DNA from: Pseudomonas sp. DG56-2 | GTDB taxonomy: Bacteria; Pseudomonadota; Gammaproteobacteria; Pseudomonadales; Pseudomonadaceae | DNA length: 64,000 bases | NCBI RefSeq assembly: GCF_004803755.1 | Contig: NZ_CP032311.1 | Coordinates: 5,296,001 to 5,360,000 of the forward strand | Direction: 5' to 3' | Shown: piece by piece, positions 51,641 to 60,473 of the stretch | How positions within the stretch are numbered: position 1 is the stretch's first letter | Layout of the letters: each line of letters begins with the position of its first letter | The notes under the pieces: model-generated | Database searches by the model: none | What the model was told of the DNA's origin: nothing | The model's input: only the letters and a program-made list of their open reading frames with translations | Position numbers and translations under genes: made by a program

Positions 51641-52378
51641 TCAGAACCCTGAACGCTTGAGAAGTCGATCGTAGCTGCCATCTGCCCTCATCTCCTTGAT
51701 GGCGCGATTGAAGCCGGCAATGATTTGCTCATGCCGGGGATTTTTCAGACTCACCAATATGTGCAGGGTGTTTTCGCCAAGCGGCTTGTCGACGAACTCG
51801 ACACTGTCGCGCAGCGAACGGGGCTCGCGTTGCAGCATGTAGCGGGCTACCTGCTCGTCTTCGACCGTCAGCCCCACCCTGCCAGCAGCCAGCATGCGTA
51901 CCGCAACAGAAAAGTTGCGCACCGGTATCTTCTGCAAACGCGCATCCGTATCGAACGCAGGCGAATAGGCGTAGTCGCGAACAACTGCAATGGGATAGGG
52001 GGAAAGGTCACCCAGGGTCTTGAACTTCAGCGGATCGCCCTTACGCTTGAGCAGACGAATACGGTTGGTCAGATAGCTGGTGGAAAACGCGCCGATAAGG
52101 GTGCGGCTGTCATTGAACCAAGCATTTACCAACACGTCGTAACGCCCTTCCTCCACCCCCATCAACGCCCGTGCCCAGGGTGCTTGCTCGAACTCGCTGT
52201 CGTAGCCGGCGCGGTGCAAAGCGGTGGTGACGATAACTGTCGCCAGACCACCGCCGGGCAAATCAGCGCCGGTAAAAGGTGGCCAGACATCCGCAACCAA
52301 GCGCAGCTTTTGCGCATGCGCGGTGTTCAACGCCAACAGCAATCCAAGCAAACCCAAGACTCGAAGCAGTGCTGCCAT
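51641..52378 (-). CDS. Periplasmic solute-binding protein (SBP family 3), orphan
   Basis: The protein has 245 residues with a signal peptide (MAALLRVLGLLGLLLALNTAHAQ). The mature part is a two-lobed extracellular solute-binding domain of the amino-acid type (PF00497): LRLVADVWPPFTGADLPGGGLATVI and a C-terminal FNRAIKEMRADGSYDRLLKR. No permease or ATPase gene is adjacent, so it is either an orphan binding protein or a sensor partner. The ATG at 52378 follows GAAGGA and is preferred to a TTG at 52405. It converges on the yccS-like gene, with stops adjacent. Confidence 0.82.
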   Translation of the reverse strand: MAALLRVLGLLGLLLALNTAHAQKLRLVADVWPPFTGADLPGGGLATVIVTTALHRAGYDSEFEQAPWARALMGVEEGRYDVLVNAWFNDSRTLIGAFSTSYLTNRIRLLKRKGDPLKFKTLGDLSPYPIAVVRDYAYSPAFDTDARLQKIPVRNFSVAVRMLAAGRVGLTVEDEQVARYMLQREPRSLRDSVEFVDKPLGENTLHILVSLKNPRHEQIIAGFNRAIKEMRADGSYDRLLKRSGF

Positions 52379-52618
52379 GCCCAAATCCTTCAGTAAACGC
52401 GTCAATACACGTCATTGATTTCAACTGCTTGAGAGATAACGCTGGAAGCGCATCTGCGCAGATTACACAAAGATAAAGCTTCGAGGCAGAGGCAATGATA
52501 TCAAATGGCCTCTATCTTGAGCCGCGTCACTTCCTGTGTTGAATTATGGCAATTTCACCCTCGTCCTTGCCCCTACCTTCTGCGATGATCAGGTCAATCA
52601 ACCGTCCGGGAACCTACT

Positions 52619-53071
52619 ATGTCCATTGACTGGATCTGCAAGCATCACAGCGACCTTGGCAAGGAACAACTTTATGCAATCCTGCAGCTTCGTACCGAAG
52701 TCTTTGTAGTCGAGCAAAGGTGCGCCTACCAGGAAGTCGACGGCCAGGATCTGGTGGGCGATACCTGTCACCTGATGGGTTGGCAGAACGATGAGCTCAA
52801 AGCCTATCTGCGCCTGCTAGACCCCGAATCCCAGGGTGGCGACGTGGTCATCGGCCGCGTGGTTACCGCGCCCTCGGCGCGTGGCCAGGGATTGGGCAAC
52901 AAGCTGCTGGAAGAGGCGCTCGAACAGGCGGAAAAAAACTGGCCTGGTGTGCCCGTCTATCTATCGGCGCAATCACACTTGCAGAGCTATTACGGGCGCT
53001 ATGGCTTCCTGGTGGCAGGCGAGGAGTACCTGGAGGACAACATTCCTCATATCGGTATGCGCCGCGGCTGA
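52619..53071 (+). CDS. elaA: ElaA-type GNAT acetyltransferase
   Basis: The protein has 150 residues. It starts with the ElaA N-terminus (WICKHHSDLGKEQLYAILQLRTEVFVVEQ), followed by the acetyl-CoA P-loop VIGRVVTAPSARGQGLGNKLLE, and ends with SYYGRYGFLVAGEEYLEDNIPHIGM. Acceptor unknown. The region upstream (52379-52618) has AT-rich, promoter-like sequence but no gene. Confidence 0.88.
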   Translation: MSIDWICKHHSDLGKEQLYAILQLRTEVFVVEQRCAYQEVDGQDLVGDTCHLMGWQNDELKAYLRLLDPESQGGDVVIGRVVTAPSARGQGLGNKLLEEALEQAEKNWPGVPVYLSAQSHLQSYYGRYGFLVAGEEYLEDNIPHIGMRRG

Positions 53072-53127
53072 ATCGCGGCCGCGGCAGATCTTGCAGAAGC
53101 GGACTCAGCCGTTTCTGCAACCCCTGC

Positions 53128-53424
53128 TCAGGGGTACCCGAGCACCTCTCGAATCTGACGTAAATGCTGGATGATCCACTCTTTGTCGATCGCTCCCCAA
53201 TCACGAATCCGGTAATGTCCGGCGTGATTGCGAGCGCCTTCTTGCTGTTCGAACTCGCACACGATATCCAGGTCGGCCAACGCGGCAATCGTGTCCTGGG
53301 CGGTGCGTCGCGGCATGCCGGTGGCTTCCATCAAGGCCGGCACACTGCTGGCAGTCTGACTGTCGATCAACCAGGCAACGTACAAGCGTCGATAGAAGCT
53401 GGTCTTGGTCTTGCTCACATCCAT
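53128..53424 (-). CDS. Small winged helix-turn-helix protein
   Basis: The protein has 98 residues. Residues about 25-60 (SSVPALMEATGMPRRTAQDTIAALADLDIV) form a helix-turn-helix, followed by a wing-like HAGHYRIRDWGAI and a C-terminal helix. It matches a Pseudomonas family of short winged-helix proteins with unknown targets. Two starts compete: ATG 53424 with GAGG upstream (used here), and GTG 53445, which overlaps the upstream metalloprotease stop as GTGA. Either way it is cotranscribed with that gene. Confidence 0.75.
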   Translation of the reverse strand: MDVSKTKTSFYRRLYVAWLIDSQTASSVPALMEATGMPRRTAQDTIAALADLDIVCEFEQQEGARNHAGHYRIRDWGAIDKEWIIQHLRQIREVLGYP

Positions 53425-53441
53425 TGGCAGGTCCTCGCGGC

Positions 53442-53942
53442 TCACCCTATGACAGGCAGCTCGCGGTAAGTCAGGTAGACACGCAGGTCGAACTCAAGTT
53501 GATGGTAGCCCGGCTGCATGTGTTCGCAGAGCTGGTAGAAGGCTTTGTTGTGCTCGGTTTCTTTCAAGTGAGCCAACTCGTGCACCACGATCATCTTCAG
53601 GAACTCCGGCGCCGCGTCCTTGAACAGCGAGGCGATACGGATTTCTTTCTTCGCCTTCAACTTGCCGCCCTGCACGCGTGAAACCGCGGTATGCAGGCCC
53701 AGTGCGCGATGGGTCAGGTCCAAGCGGTTGTCGAACAGCACTTTGTCCAGGTTTGGCGCATTTCGCAGGTATTCCTGCTTGAGGCTCTGGGCATAGCTGT
53801 ACAACGCCTTGTCACTCTGCACGTCATGGCGTTGCGGGTAGCGCTGCTGCAAGTAGTCGCCCAGCCGATTGCTGGCAATCAATTGGCGGACCTGGTCTTG
53901 CAGGGCGGGCGGATAGGCTTGCAGGTATTTGAGCGCGATCAT
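53442..53942 (-). CDS. YgjP/WLM-type metallopeptidase
   Basis: The protein has 166 residues. The zincin motif is VVHELAHLKETEH (His121, Glu122, His125) with a further His131, followed by FYQLCEHMQPGY, matching the YgjP-like (DUF45) metallohydrolases. It has no signal peptide, so it is probably cytoplasmic. Substrate is unknown. It is directly upstream of the winged-helix gene and overlaps or abuts it, so the pair is likely cotranscribed. Confidence 0.82.
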   Translation of the reverse strand: MIALKYLQAYPPALQDQVRQLIASNRLGDYLQQRYPQRHDVQSDKALYSYAQSLKQEYLRNAPNLDKVLFDNRLDLTHRALGLHTAVSRVQGGKLKAKKEIRIASLFKDAAPEFLKMIVVHELAHLKETEHNKAFYQLCEHMQPGYHQLEFDLRVYLTYRELPVIG

Positions 53943-53981
53943 GATTCAGGCAGCAGCGGAGCAAAGCAGCAGTTTACCCAA

Positions 53982-56102
53982 CTACACCTGCTGCCAGTCA
54001 AAAAAGCGCGGAAACTCGCTCGCATCGTCTTCGGTCAAGGGATGAGCCAACAGAAAGCCCTGGACGTAATCACAGCCGTTGGCGCGCAGCCAATCAGCCT
54101 GCTCCGTTGTCTCGACCCCTTCTGCAACAACAGTGATCCGGTACTCCCGGCATAATTCGATCACACACCGGACCATCGCCGCATCCGTTGTGGAACCTGG
54201 CAATGGCGCGATCAGTTGTCGATCGAGCTTGAGCGTATCGATGGGTAGATCGCGCAGCATGCGCAACGAACAGGCATTGGCACCGAAGTCGTCCAGGGCA
54301 ATCCTCACCCCCAGCGCTTGCAGTTTTTCCAGCTGTTTTACACCATCCTCGAGGTTGTATTGCAGCGAAGTCTCGGCAATTTCCACCTCCAACTGGTGGG
54401 GTTGAAGCTCCTGGCCGGCAATTACCCGTGTCAACTCATCAACCAGGTTGGGCATGCTGAACTGCACTTGGCTCAAGCTGATTGCTACCACCACATCGGC
54501 ATCGTAACGCTCGTACCAGGCTCGCCGTTGTGCCGCGCCGTTGAGGTATATCCAGCTGGCCAGTCGGGTGATCAGACGAGCTTCTTCAAGCAGCGGAATG
54601 AACAAACCCGGCGGCACATCACCGACGCTGGGATGGCGCCAGCGCAGCAACGCCTCAAAACCTCGCAGCCGGCCATCGGCCAGGGCCACCTGGGGCTGGT
54701 AGACCAGACTGAATTCCTTGTGTTCGATGGCGCCACGCACGCTGTCTTCAAGCATCAGGCGCGAACGTGCGCGACCATTGAGGTCCTTGTCATAGTAGCG
54801 ATACTGCTGACGACCCGACTGCTTGGCCGCATACATCGCCGCATCGGCAGCGCGAAGAAGCCCATCGAGGCTGCCGCCGCACTCAGGGTAAGTAGCAATC
54901 CCGATACTTACCCCAAGCGTAACCTCAAGGCCATCGATCTCTTGGTAGATCGACATCCGTTCGATGAGCTTTTCGGCAAAACGCGCAGCCTGCTCGGGGT
55001 ATTCCAGCGAATCGAGCAATGCGGTGAATTCATCGCCGCCCATGCGCGCGAGAATCGCACAGGTGCCCAGGCAATCCTTCAATTGTCCGGCCACCCAGTT
55101 GAGTACGCGATCACCGGCTTCATGCCCCAATGAGTCGTTGATACGTTTGAAACCGTCCAGGTCCAGAAACAACAATGCCTGTGGCCGCTCAGAACGTTCA
55201 TTGAGCAACAGCGCACTCTCCGCCACCTGATAGAAGCCACGCCGATTGAGCAGGCCGGTCAGCGGATCGGTGATGGCCTGGTACTCGAGTTGTTGATGCA
55301 GGTTGCGCACCACGGACATGTCCAGCACCGTGACCACCAGGGCGCGCTGCTCAGTTGGCAACGGCGCACACGACAGCGCCACAGGAATTGGATGTCCGCC
55401 CGCAGTACGCAGCACGGCATCATGGATACGCAGGGTTTCGCGCTGCAAAAAAGCCTGATAGAACGCCGAATCGGCCCACAGGGTCGAATCTGGCGACTGG
55501 ATGAAGTTCAGCAGGCTTATTCCCTCAAGTTGATCGAAGGGTGCATCGAGCAAGAAGGATATGGCCGGGTTGGCAAAACGGATCAAGCCATCATCGGCGA
55601 CTACCAGAATGCCCTCGGCGGCATTTTCGAGTACCGACGCGTTGAAGGCCCGTTCTGTTTCAAGGTCGTGACTCAAACGCTGCAGCGAACGACGGTTGTG
55701 CTGTTGCTCCAGCAAGGCCTGTACCTTAGGCCTGAGTATCTGCGGGTCGAAGGGTTTGAACAGGTAATCCACCGCACCGCTGGCATAGCCCTTGAGTACG
55801 GCAGCGTGGGACTGCTCGTTGGCGGTAAGGAAAATGATTGGGGTATGGCGCGTACGTTTGCTTCCGCGCATCAGCCGGGCCACTTCAAAGCCATCCATCC
55901 CGGGCATCTGTACGTCCAGCAGCACCAGATCGACATCATGCTCAAGCAGCGCGCTCAATGCTTCCGTTCCGGAGCTTGCGGTAAGTACTTGCCAGTCCTG
56001 ACGGGCCAGCAGGGCACGCATGCTGATCAGATTTTCAGGATAATCGTCGACGACCAGTAAAACAGAACCGCCATCGGTTGAATGAGGTTGCGCGCAATCC
56101 AT
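53982..56102 (-). CDS. cfcR: CfcR-type response regulator: REC-PAS-GGDEF-EAL
   Basis: The protein has 706 residues. Receiver domain (1-130) with acidic pocket DD19-20, phospho-acceptor Asp63 (LLDVQMPGMDG) and Lys116. A PAS domain (about 155-270) is followed by a GGDEF diguanylate cyclase domain with intact RMGGDEF (355-359) and no RxxD inhibition site in front of it. The EAL domain (about 455-700) keeps Glu483, Glu577, Asp604/605, Lys625 and Glu661, but the metal-binding Asn is Ser542, and loop 6 reads DDFGAN instead of DDFGTG. In P. putida KT2440 CfcR (PP_4959) lies beside fda and raises c-di-GMP and biofilm; orthology here rests on domain order and position. Its leader has a perfect hairpin. 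Confidence 0.85.
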   Translation of the reverse strand: MDCAQPHSTDGGSVLLVVDDYPENLISMRALLARQDWQVLTASSGTEALSALLEHDVDLVLLDVQMPGMDGFEVARLMRGSKRTRHTPIIFLTANEQSHAAVLKGYASGAVDYLFKPFDPQILRPKVQALLEQQHNRRSLQRLSHDLETERAFNASVLENAAEGILVVADDGLIRFANPAISFLLDAPFDQLEGISLLNFIQSPDSTLWADSAFYQAFLQRETLRIHDAVLRTAGGHPIPVALSCAPLPTEQRALVVTVLDMSVVRNLHQQLEYQAITDPLTGLLNRRGFYQVAESALLLNERSERPQALLFLDLDGFKRINDSLGHEAGDRVLNWVAGQLKDCLGTCAILARMGGDEFTALLDSLEYPEQAARFAEKLIERMSIYQEIDGLEVTLGVSIGIATYPECGGSLDGLLRAADAAMYAAKQSGRQQYRYYDKDLNGRARSRLMLEDSVRGAIEHKEFSLVYQPQVALADGRLRGFEALLRWRHPSVGDVPPGLFIPLLEEARLITRLASWIYLNGAAQRRAWYERYDADVVVAISLSQVQFSMPNLVDELTRVIAGQELQPHQLEVEIAETSLQYNLEDGVKQLEKLQALGVRIALDDFGANACSLRMLRDLPIDTLKLDRQLIAPLPGSTTDAAMVRCVIELCREYRITVVAEGVETTEQADWLRANGCDYVQGFLLAHPLTEDDASEFPRFFDWQQV

Positions 56103-56126
56103 GCTGCTTCTCTTTTGAAACTGACA

Positions 56127-56148
56127 TCGGATTTCGGCTGAAATCCGA
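56127..56148 (-). promoter_or_regulatory. cfcR: Perfect 9-bp hairpin in the cfcR leader
   Basis: The inverted repeat tcggatttc - ggct - gaaatccga lies 25 to 46 bases upstream of the cfcR ATG. There is no T-run after it, so it is not a terminator. An ANGGA motif (ATGGA) overlaps the start codon itself, the kind of site RsmA/CsrA proteins bind. Confidence 0.5.
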
Positions 56149-56277
56149 GATTAACTCTAGACCTGACGGGCCTGATTCTGAAGTCATCAGATTGCCATCA
56201 CCGGTGTAAAGTTCCAGAAGCCGACTAACGGTCTGACTGCTCAGGCCATTAATTTCCTATTACTGCCGTGAAAGACA

Positions 56278-56306
56278 CAAAAAACCCGCATTTCTGCGGG
56301 TTTTCG
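56278..56306 (-). terminator. Intrinsic terminator of fda
   Basis: Read on the minus strand, aacccgcagaaatgcgggtt forms a hairpin followed by a run of Ts. It lies 13 bp past the fda stop. Confidence 0.85.
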
Positions 56307-56318
56307 TTTACTCGGGGC

Positions 56319-57383
56319 TCAGTTGACCTTGGCGGCCAGCTCACCCTTGAGGTAACGCTGGAACATGCCTTCCAGAGAGATCGGCTTGATCTTCGAAGCG
56401 TTGCCGGCGGTACCGAAGGCTTCGTAACGGGCGATGCAGACATCGCGCATGGCAGTTACGGTGGCGCCGAAGAACTTGCGCGGGTCGAACTCGCTTGGGT
56501 TCTGGGCCATCAGGCGACGCATTGCACCGGTAGACGCCAGGCGCAGGTCAGTGTCGATGTTGACCTTGCGAACGCCGTACTTGATGCCTTCAACGATCTC
56601 CTCGACTGGCACGCCGTAGGTTTCCTTGATGTCGCCGCCGTACTGGTTGATGATCGCCAACCACTCTTGCGGGACCGAAGAGGAACCGTGCATGACCAGG
56701 TGAGTGTTAGGAATGCGCTTGTGGATTTCCTTGATACGGTCGATCGCCAGGACATCACCGGTAGGTGGCTTGGTGAACTTGTAAGCGCCGTGGCTGGTGC
56801 CGATGGCGATAGCCAGGGCATCGACCTGGGTCTTCTTGACGAAGTCGGCCGCTTCTTCCGGATCGGTCAGCATCTGGCTGTGATCCAGGATCCCTTCAGC
56901 GCCGATACCGTCTTCTTCGCCAGCCATGCCGGTTTCCAGCGAACCCAGGCAACCCAGCTCACCTTCGACCGAAACACCGCAAGCGTGGGCCATGGCCACG
57001 GTTTGCTGAGTTACACGAACGTTGTATTCGTAGTCGGTTGGGGTTTTGCCGTCTTCGCCCAGCGAGCCGTCCATCATGACCGAGCTAAAGCCCAGTTGGA
57101 TCGAACGCTGACAAACGTCAGGGCTGGTACCGTGATCCTGATGCATGCACACCGGAATGTGCGGGAACTCTTCGATGGCAGCCAGGATCAAGTGGCGCAG
57201 GAAAGGGGCTCCCGCGTATTTGCGGGCACCGGCCGATGCCTGGACAATTACCGGGGAGTCGGTCTTGTCGGCAGCTTCCATGATGGCGCGCATCTGCTCG
57301 AGGTTGTTGACGTTGAAAGCTGGAACGCCGTAGCCGAACTCGGCGGCGTGGTCCAGCATCTGGCGCATACTGATGAGTGCCAT
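56319..57383 (-). CDS. fda: Fructose-bisphosphate aldolase, class II (CbbA type)
   Basis: The enzyme (354 residues) cleaves fructose 1,6-bisphosphate, or condenses triose phosphates, using Zn2+. The N-terminus [27 protein letters not shown] is typical of the CbbA subgroup. Zn ligands lie in [10 protein letters not shown] and [14 protein letters not shown]. Pseudomonas uses it chiefly for gluconeogenesis, as it lacks phosphofructokinase. The ATG at 57383 follows GGAGAGAG. It is the last gene of the tkt-epd-pgk-fda block, behind two small lipoprotein genes. Confidence 0.96.
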   Translation of the reverse strand: MALISMRQMLDHAAEFGYGVPAFNVNNLEQMRAIMEAADKTDSPVIVQASAGARKYAGAPFLRHLILAAIEEFPHIPVCMHQDHGTSPDVCQRSIQLGFSSVMMDGSLGEDGKTPTDYEYNVRVTQQTVAMAHACGVSVEGELGCLGSLETGMAGEEDGIGAEGILDHSQMLTDPEEAADFVKKTQVDALAIAIGTSHGAYKFTKPPTGDVLAIDRIKEIHKRIPNTHLVMHGSSSVPQEWLAIINQYGGDIKETYGVPVEEIVEGIKYGVRKVNIDTDLRLASTGAMRRLMAQNPSEFDPRKFFGATVTAMRDVCIARYEAFGTAGNASKIKPISLEGMFQRYLKGELAAKVN

Positions 57384-57482
57384 TGTGTATCTCTCTCCCG
57401 ACAAGCGTCGTTTTTCGTGCAAGCCTGCCGCAGTGGCGGTTGCTATTCAAGTAGTGTGGGCCGCGTCATGCGGCCCGGCCAG

Positions 57483-57809
57483 TCACGGCGCCTTGCAGCC
57501 GCGCCCTATCAAATCGTTGGTGGCGACCCAGTAAACCAGGCCTTCGTCACCTTTGTTGTGGAACGCCAGGACGCCATCGCTATACAGCGCACCCGACGCA
57601 CCCGGCTCGGCGTCCAGCCGATAGACCTGGTCACCGCCACCCAGACGAACGTCCAGGCTCTGCCGACTGCTGTCGGCAAAACGCCAGAGCACTTCGGCCT
57701 GACTGTCACACACCCAGCGGGTCCAATTGTCGGTCGGCGCCGGGGCAGAGGTGAAGCTTGAGCATCCGCCCAGAACTGCCAGGGCCATCAGGGCCACGAC
57801 ACCTTTCAT
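57483..57809 (-). CDS. MliC-like lysozyme-inhibitor lipoprotein
   Basis: The protein has 108 residues. A lipoprotein signal (MKGVVALMALAVLGGCSS) with lipobox LGGC is followed by a small beta-barrel domain with two Cys (VCDSQAEVLWRF and GRGCKAP) as in MliC, the membrane-bound inhibitor of c-type lysozyme. The conserved inhibitory-loop segment SGALYSDGVLAFHNKGDEG is present. The ATG at 57809 follows AGAGGA. A role in resisting host or bacterial lysozymes is likely but untested. Confidence 0.78.
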   Translation of the reverse strand: MKGVVALMALAVLGGCSSFTSAPAPTDNWTRWVCDSQAEVLWRFADSSRQSLDVRLGGGDQVYRLDAEPGASGALYSDGVLAFHNKGDEGLVYWVATNDLIGRGCKAP

Positions 57810-57860
57810 GCAATATCCTCTAGCAGACCACAAACTGGCCGGTAGGTTGCCGTCAACCGA

Positions 57861-58079
57861 TCAAGGGCAACCCGGAGCCAGGCGCTGATGTTCGTCGTCA
57901 TATTTTTCCAGACCATCCGGGCCGAGGCGCTTGTTAATCACCGGCACAGTTTCCGCCTGCCATTGCGATTGATAGCAACCGCCTTTCGGCGCGCCCGGCT
58001 TTTCGGCCCCTTGCTCCGGCGTGCTGGAACAGGCGCCCAGCATCCCGACCAGGACAAACATCGGCAGTCGCTTGACCAT
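57861..58079 (-). CDS. Small lipoprotein of unknown function
   Basis: The protein has 72 residues. Signal peptide MVKRLPMFVLVGMLGACSS with lipobox LGAC; the short mature part contains a conserved-looking block GCYQSQWQAETVPVINKRLGPDGLEKYDDEHQR and two further Cys residues that could form a disulfide. Family not recognised. It lies 32 bp downstream of pgk, in the same orientation. Confidence 0.72.
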   Translation of the reverse strand: MVKRLPMFVLVGMLGACSSTPEQGAEKPGAPKGGCYQSQWQAETVPVINKRLGPDGLEKYDDEHQRLAPGCP

Positions 58080-58111
58080 CAGGTCGCTCCTTTTGCCAGG
58101 CGCTGAGCGGA

Positions 58112-59275
58112 TCAGGCCTTGGCCCGTTGTTCCAGTACTTCCACTGCTGGCAGGACTTTGCCCTCGACGAACTCGAGGAATGCACCACCACCGGTAGAAA
58201 TGTAGGAGATTTGCTCGGCAACGCCATATTTATCAATGGCAGCCAAGGTGTCGCCACCACCGGCGATCGAAAACGCGGCGCTGTCAGCGATAGCCTGGGC
58301 CAGCACCTTGGTGCCGTTACCGAACTGATCGAACTCGAACACACCGACCGGGCCGTTCCACAAAACAGTCTTGGACGAGTTCAGCAGCTCGGCGAAACTG
58401 GCCGCTGTTTGCGGGCCGATGTCCAGGATCATGTCGTCTTCGGCAACATCGGCAACCCGCTTGACGGTGGCAACGGCGCTTTCAGCGAACTCCTTGGCGA
58501 CGACAACGTCCACTGGCAGCGGTACGTTGACCTTGGCAGCGATGGCCTTGGCGGTGTCGATCAAGTCAGGTTCGTACAGCGACTTGCCAACCGGGTGACC
58601 CGCGGCTGCCAGGAACGTGTTGGCAATGCCGCCGCCAACGATCAGCAGGTCGCAGATCTGGCTCAGGCTGTTGAGAACGTCGAGCTTGGTCGATACCTTG
58701 GAACCGGCAACAATGGCAGCCATCGGCTTGGCCGGGGCTTTCAGGGCCTTGCCCAGGGCTTCCAGCTCGGCCGCCAGCAGTGGGCCTGCGGCAGCGACTT
58801 TGGCGAACTTGGCAACGCCGTGGGTCGAACCCTCGGCGCGGTGCGCAGTGCCGAAAGCGTCCATCACGAACACGTCACACAGGGCAGCGTATTTCTGCGC
58901 CAGCTCGTCAGCGTTCTTTTTCTCGCCCTTGTTGAAGCGCACGTTTTCGAACAGCACGATGTCGCCAGCCTTGACGTCGACACCGTCCAGGTAGTCGGCA
59001 ACCAGTGGCACTTCACGGCCCAACGCCTTGCTCAGATACTCAGCAACCGGCTTGAGGCTGTTCTCGGCAGAGAATTCACCTTCGCTCGGACGGCCCAGGT
59101 GCGAGCAGACCATCACGGCCGCGCCCTTTTCCAGCGCCAGCTTGATGGTCGGCAGCGAAGCCAGGATACGCGCATCACTCGCAACCACACCGTCCTTTAC
59201 AGGAACGTTGAGGTCTTCGCGGATCAGTACGCGCTTACCTTGCAGGTCGAGGTCGGTCATCTTCAACACGGTCAT
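58112..59275 (-). CDS. pgk: Phosphoglycerate kinase
   Basis: PGK (387 residues) interconverts 1,3-bisphosphoglycerate and 3-phosphoglycerate with ATP. The N-terminus [17 protein letters not shown] holds the substrate-binding Arg and Asp-x-Asn, and HLGRPSEG is the second phosphate-binding motif. The C-terminal ATP site has [26 protein letters not shown] and the helix-loop [10 protein letters not shown]. Length is normal. Only 12 bp separate it from epd upstream. Confidence 0.97.
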   Translation of the reverse strand: MTVLKMTDLDLQGKRVLIREDLNVPVKDGVVASDARILASLPTIKLALEKGAAVMVCSHLGRPSEGEFSAENSLKPVAEYLSKALGREVPLVADYLDGVDVKAGDIVLFENVRFNKGEKKNADELAQKYAALCDVFVMDAFGTAHRAEGSTHGVAKFAKVAAAGPLLAAELEALGKALKAPAKPMAAIVAGSKVSTKLDVLNSLSQICDLLIVGGGIANTFLAAAGHPVGKSLYEPDLIDTAKAIAAKVNVPLPVDVVVAKEFAESAVATVKRVADVAEDDMILDIGPQTAASFAELLNSSKTVLWNGPVGVFEFDQFGNGTKVLAQAIADSAAFSIAGGGDTLAAIDKYGVAEQISYISTGGGAFLEFVEGKVLPAVEVLEQRAKA

Positions 59276-59287
59276 GAATGCAGTCCT

Positions 59288-60355
59288 TCAGGGCTGTTTA
59301 CAAGTGGAGCGGGTTTGATTGACAACGTGCAGATAGTGTTCTGCAACGTCGAGCATACGGTTGGCAAAACCCCATTCGTTGTCGAACCAGGCCAGCAGGT
59401 TCACCAGCCGAGGGCCGGACACGCGGGTCTGGCTGGCATCGACGATGGCCGAATGCGGGTCATGGTTGAAATCACAACTGGCGTGCGGCAGCTCAGTGTA
59501 GGCCAGCAGGCCCTTGAGCGGTCCGCTCAGGGCCGCATCACGCAGCACCTGGTTGACCTCGGCCGCGGTCGTGTCGCGGGCGGTCTGCAGGGTTATGTCC
59601 AGGCACGACACGTTGACGGTAGGCACACGTACCGCTTTGGCCTGAATTCGTCCGGCAAGTTCCGGCAGCAGACGTTCGATACCTCGCGCCAGCCCCGTGG
59701 AGACTGGGATCACCGACTGGAAAGCCGAACGTGTCCGGCGCAAGTCTTCATGGTGATAGGCGTCGATGACCGGCTGATCGTTCATGGCCGAATGGATCGT
59801 GGTGATCGACACATACTCAAGGCCAAAAGCCTGGTCCAGCACACGCAACAGCGGCACGCCGCAGTTGGTGGTACAGGAGGCGTTGGAAACCAGCCGTTCA
59901 CTGCCATCGAGGCAATCCTGGTTGATGCCGTAGACCACGGTTGCATCGACATCGACTTCACTGGCCATGGGCTGGGAGAACAACACCCGCGGCGCACCTG
60001 CTTCGAGGAAGCGCAGGGCATCGGCACGCGTGTTGTAGGCTCCCGAACACTCCAGGACCAGGTCGACATCCAGCGCCGCCCAGTCGATACCTTCCGGGGT
60101 AGCACTGCGTAAAACCTTCACGCAGTCGCCATTGATATGCAGACAGTCGCCATCGACCTTCACCTCACCGGGAAAACGCCCGTGGGTGGAGTCGAAGCGT
60201 GTCAGGTATTCGATACTGGCCTGATCGGCCAGGTCGTTCAGTGCAACGATCTCGAAGCCCGCCTTCGCCCCTCGTTCAAAGAGCGCGCGTAAAACGCAAC
60301 GACCAATACGGCCGTAGCCGTTGAGTGCAACTTTGTAAGGACGCGGTTGGGGCAT
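59288..60355 (-). CDS. epd: Erythrose-4-phosphate dehydrogenase (GAPDH family)
   Basis: The protein has 355 residues of the GAPDH family: NAD motif VALNGYGRIGRCVLRALFERG and catalytic Cys in NASCTTNCGVPLLRV with the His in SITTIHSAMNDQPVID. The gap in the NAD domain and context (epd-pgk-fda after tkt) assign it to Epd, which makes 4-phosphoerythronate for pyridoxal phosphate synthesis; a GAPDH activity cannot be excluded. The ATG at 60355 gives MPQPRPYKVALNG; a GTG at 60367 is also possible. An REP-type repeat separates it from tkt. Confidence 0.9.
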   Translation of the reverse strand: MPQPRPYKVALNGYGRIGRCVLRALFERGAKAGFEIVALNDLADQASIEYLTRFDSTHGRFPGEVKVDGDCLHINGDCVKVLRSATPEGIDWAALDVDLVLECSGAYNTRADALRFLEAGAPRVLFSQPMASEVDVDATVVYGINQDCLDGSERLVSNASCTTNCGVPLLRVLDQAFGLEYVSITTIHSAMNDQPVIDAYHHEDLRRTRSAFQSVIPVSTGLARGIERLLPELAGRIQAKAVRVPTVNVSCLDITLQTARDTTAAEVNQVLRDAALSGPLKGLLAYTELPHASCDFNHDPHSAIVDASQTRVSGPRLVNLLAWFDNEWGFANRMLDVAEHYLHVVNQTRSTCKQP

Positions 60356-60395
60356 GGGGATGCTCACGGAACAGAACGTTTTCTCGGGTGAGGCC

Positions 60396-60454
60396 ATCGC
60401 GGGGCAAGTCCACCCCCACAGCAGAGAGCTGTGGGAGCGGGCTTGCCCCGCGAT
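60396..60454. repeat. REP-type inverted repeat
   Basis: Arms atcgcggggcaag and cttgccccgcgat with inner arms cccacag / ctgtggg. It sits between the tkt stop and epd. Confidence 0.85.
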
Positions 60455-60473
60455 TAAGCCGACACCGCCAGGA

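Noticed and set aside
53091-53120. Hairpin ttgcagaagcgg / ccgtttctgcaa as a terminator between elaA-type and winged-helix genes
   Set aside because: The stem is good, but there is no T-run on either strand, so I do not list it as a terminator.
57458-57476. Hairpin gggccgc / gcggccc after the MliC-like gene as a terminator
   Set aside because: It is short and has no T-run.
58127-60112. A 661-codon plus-strand frame opposite pgk and epd
   Set aside because: Antisense shadow of two well-recognised genes. The translation has no family-like features.
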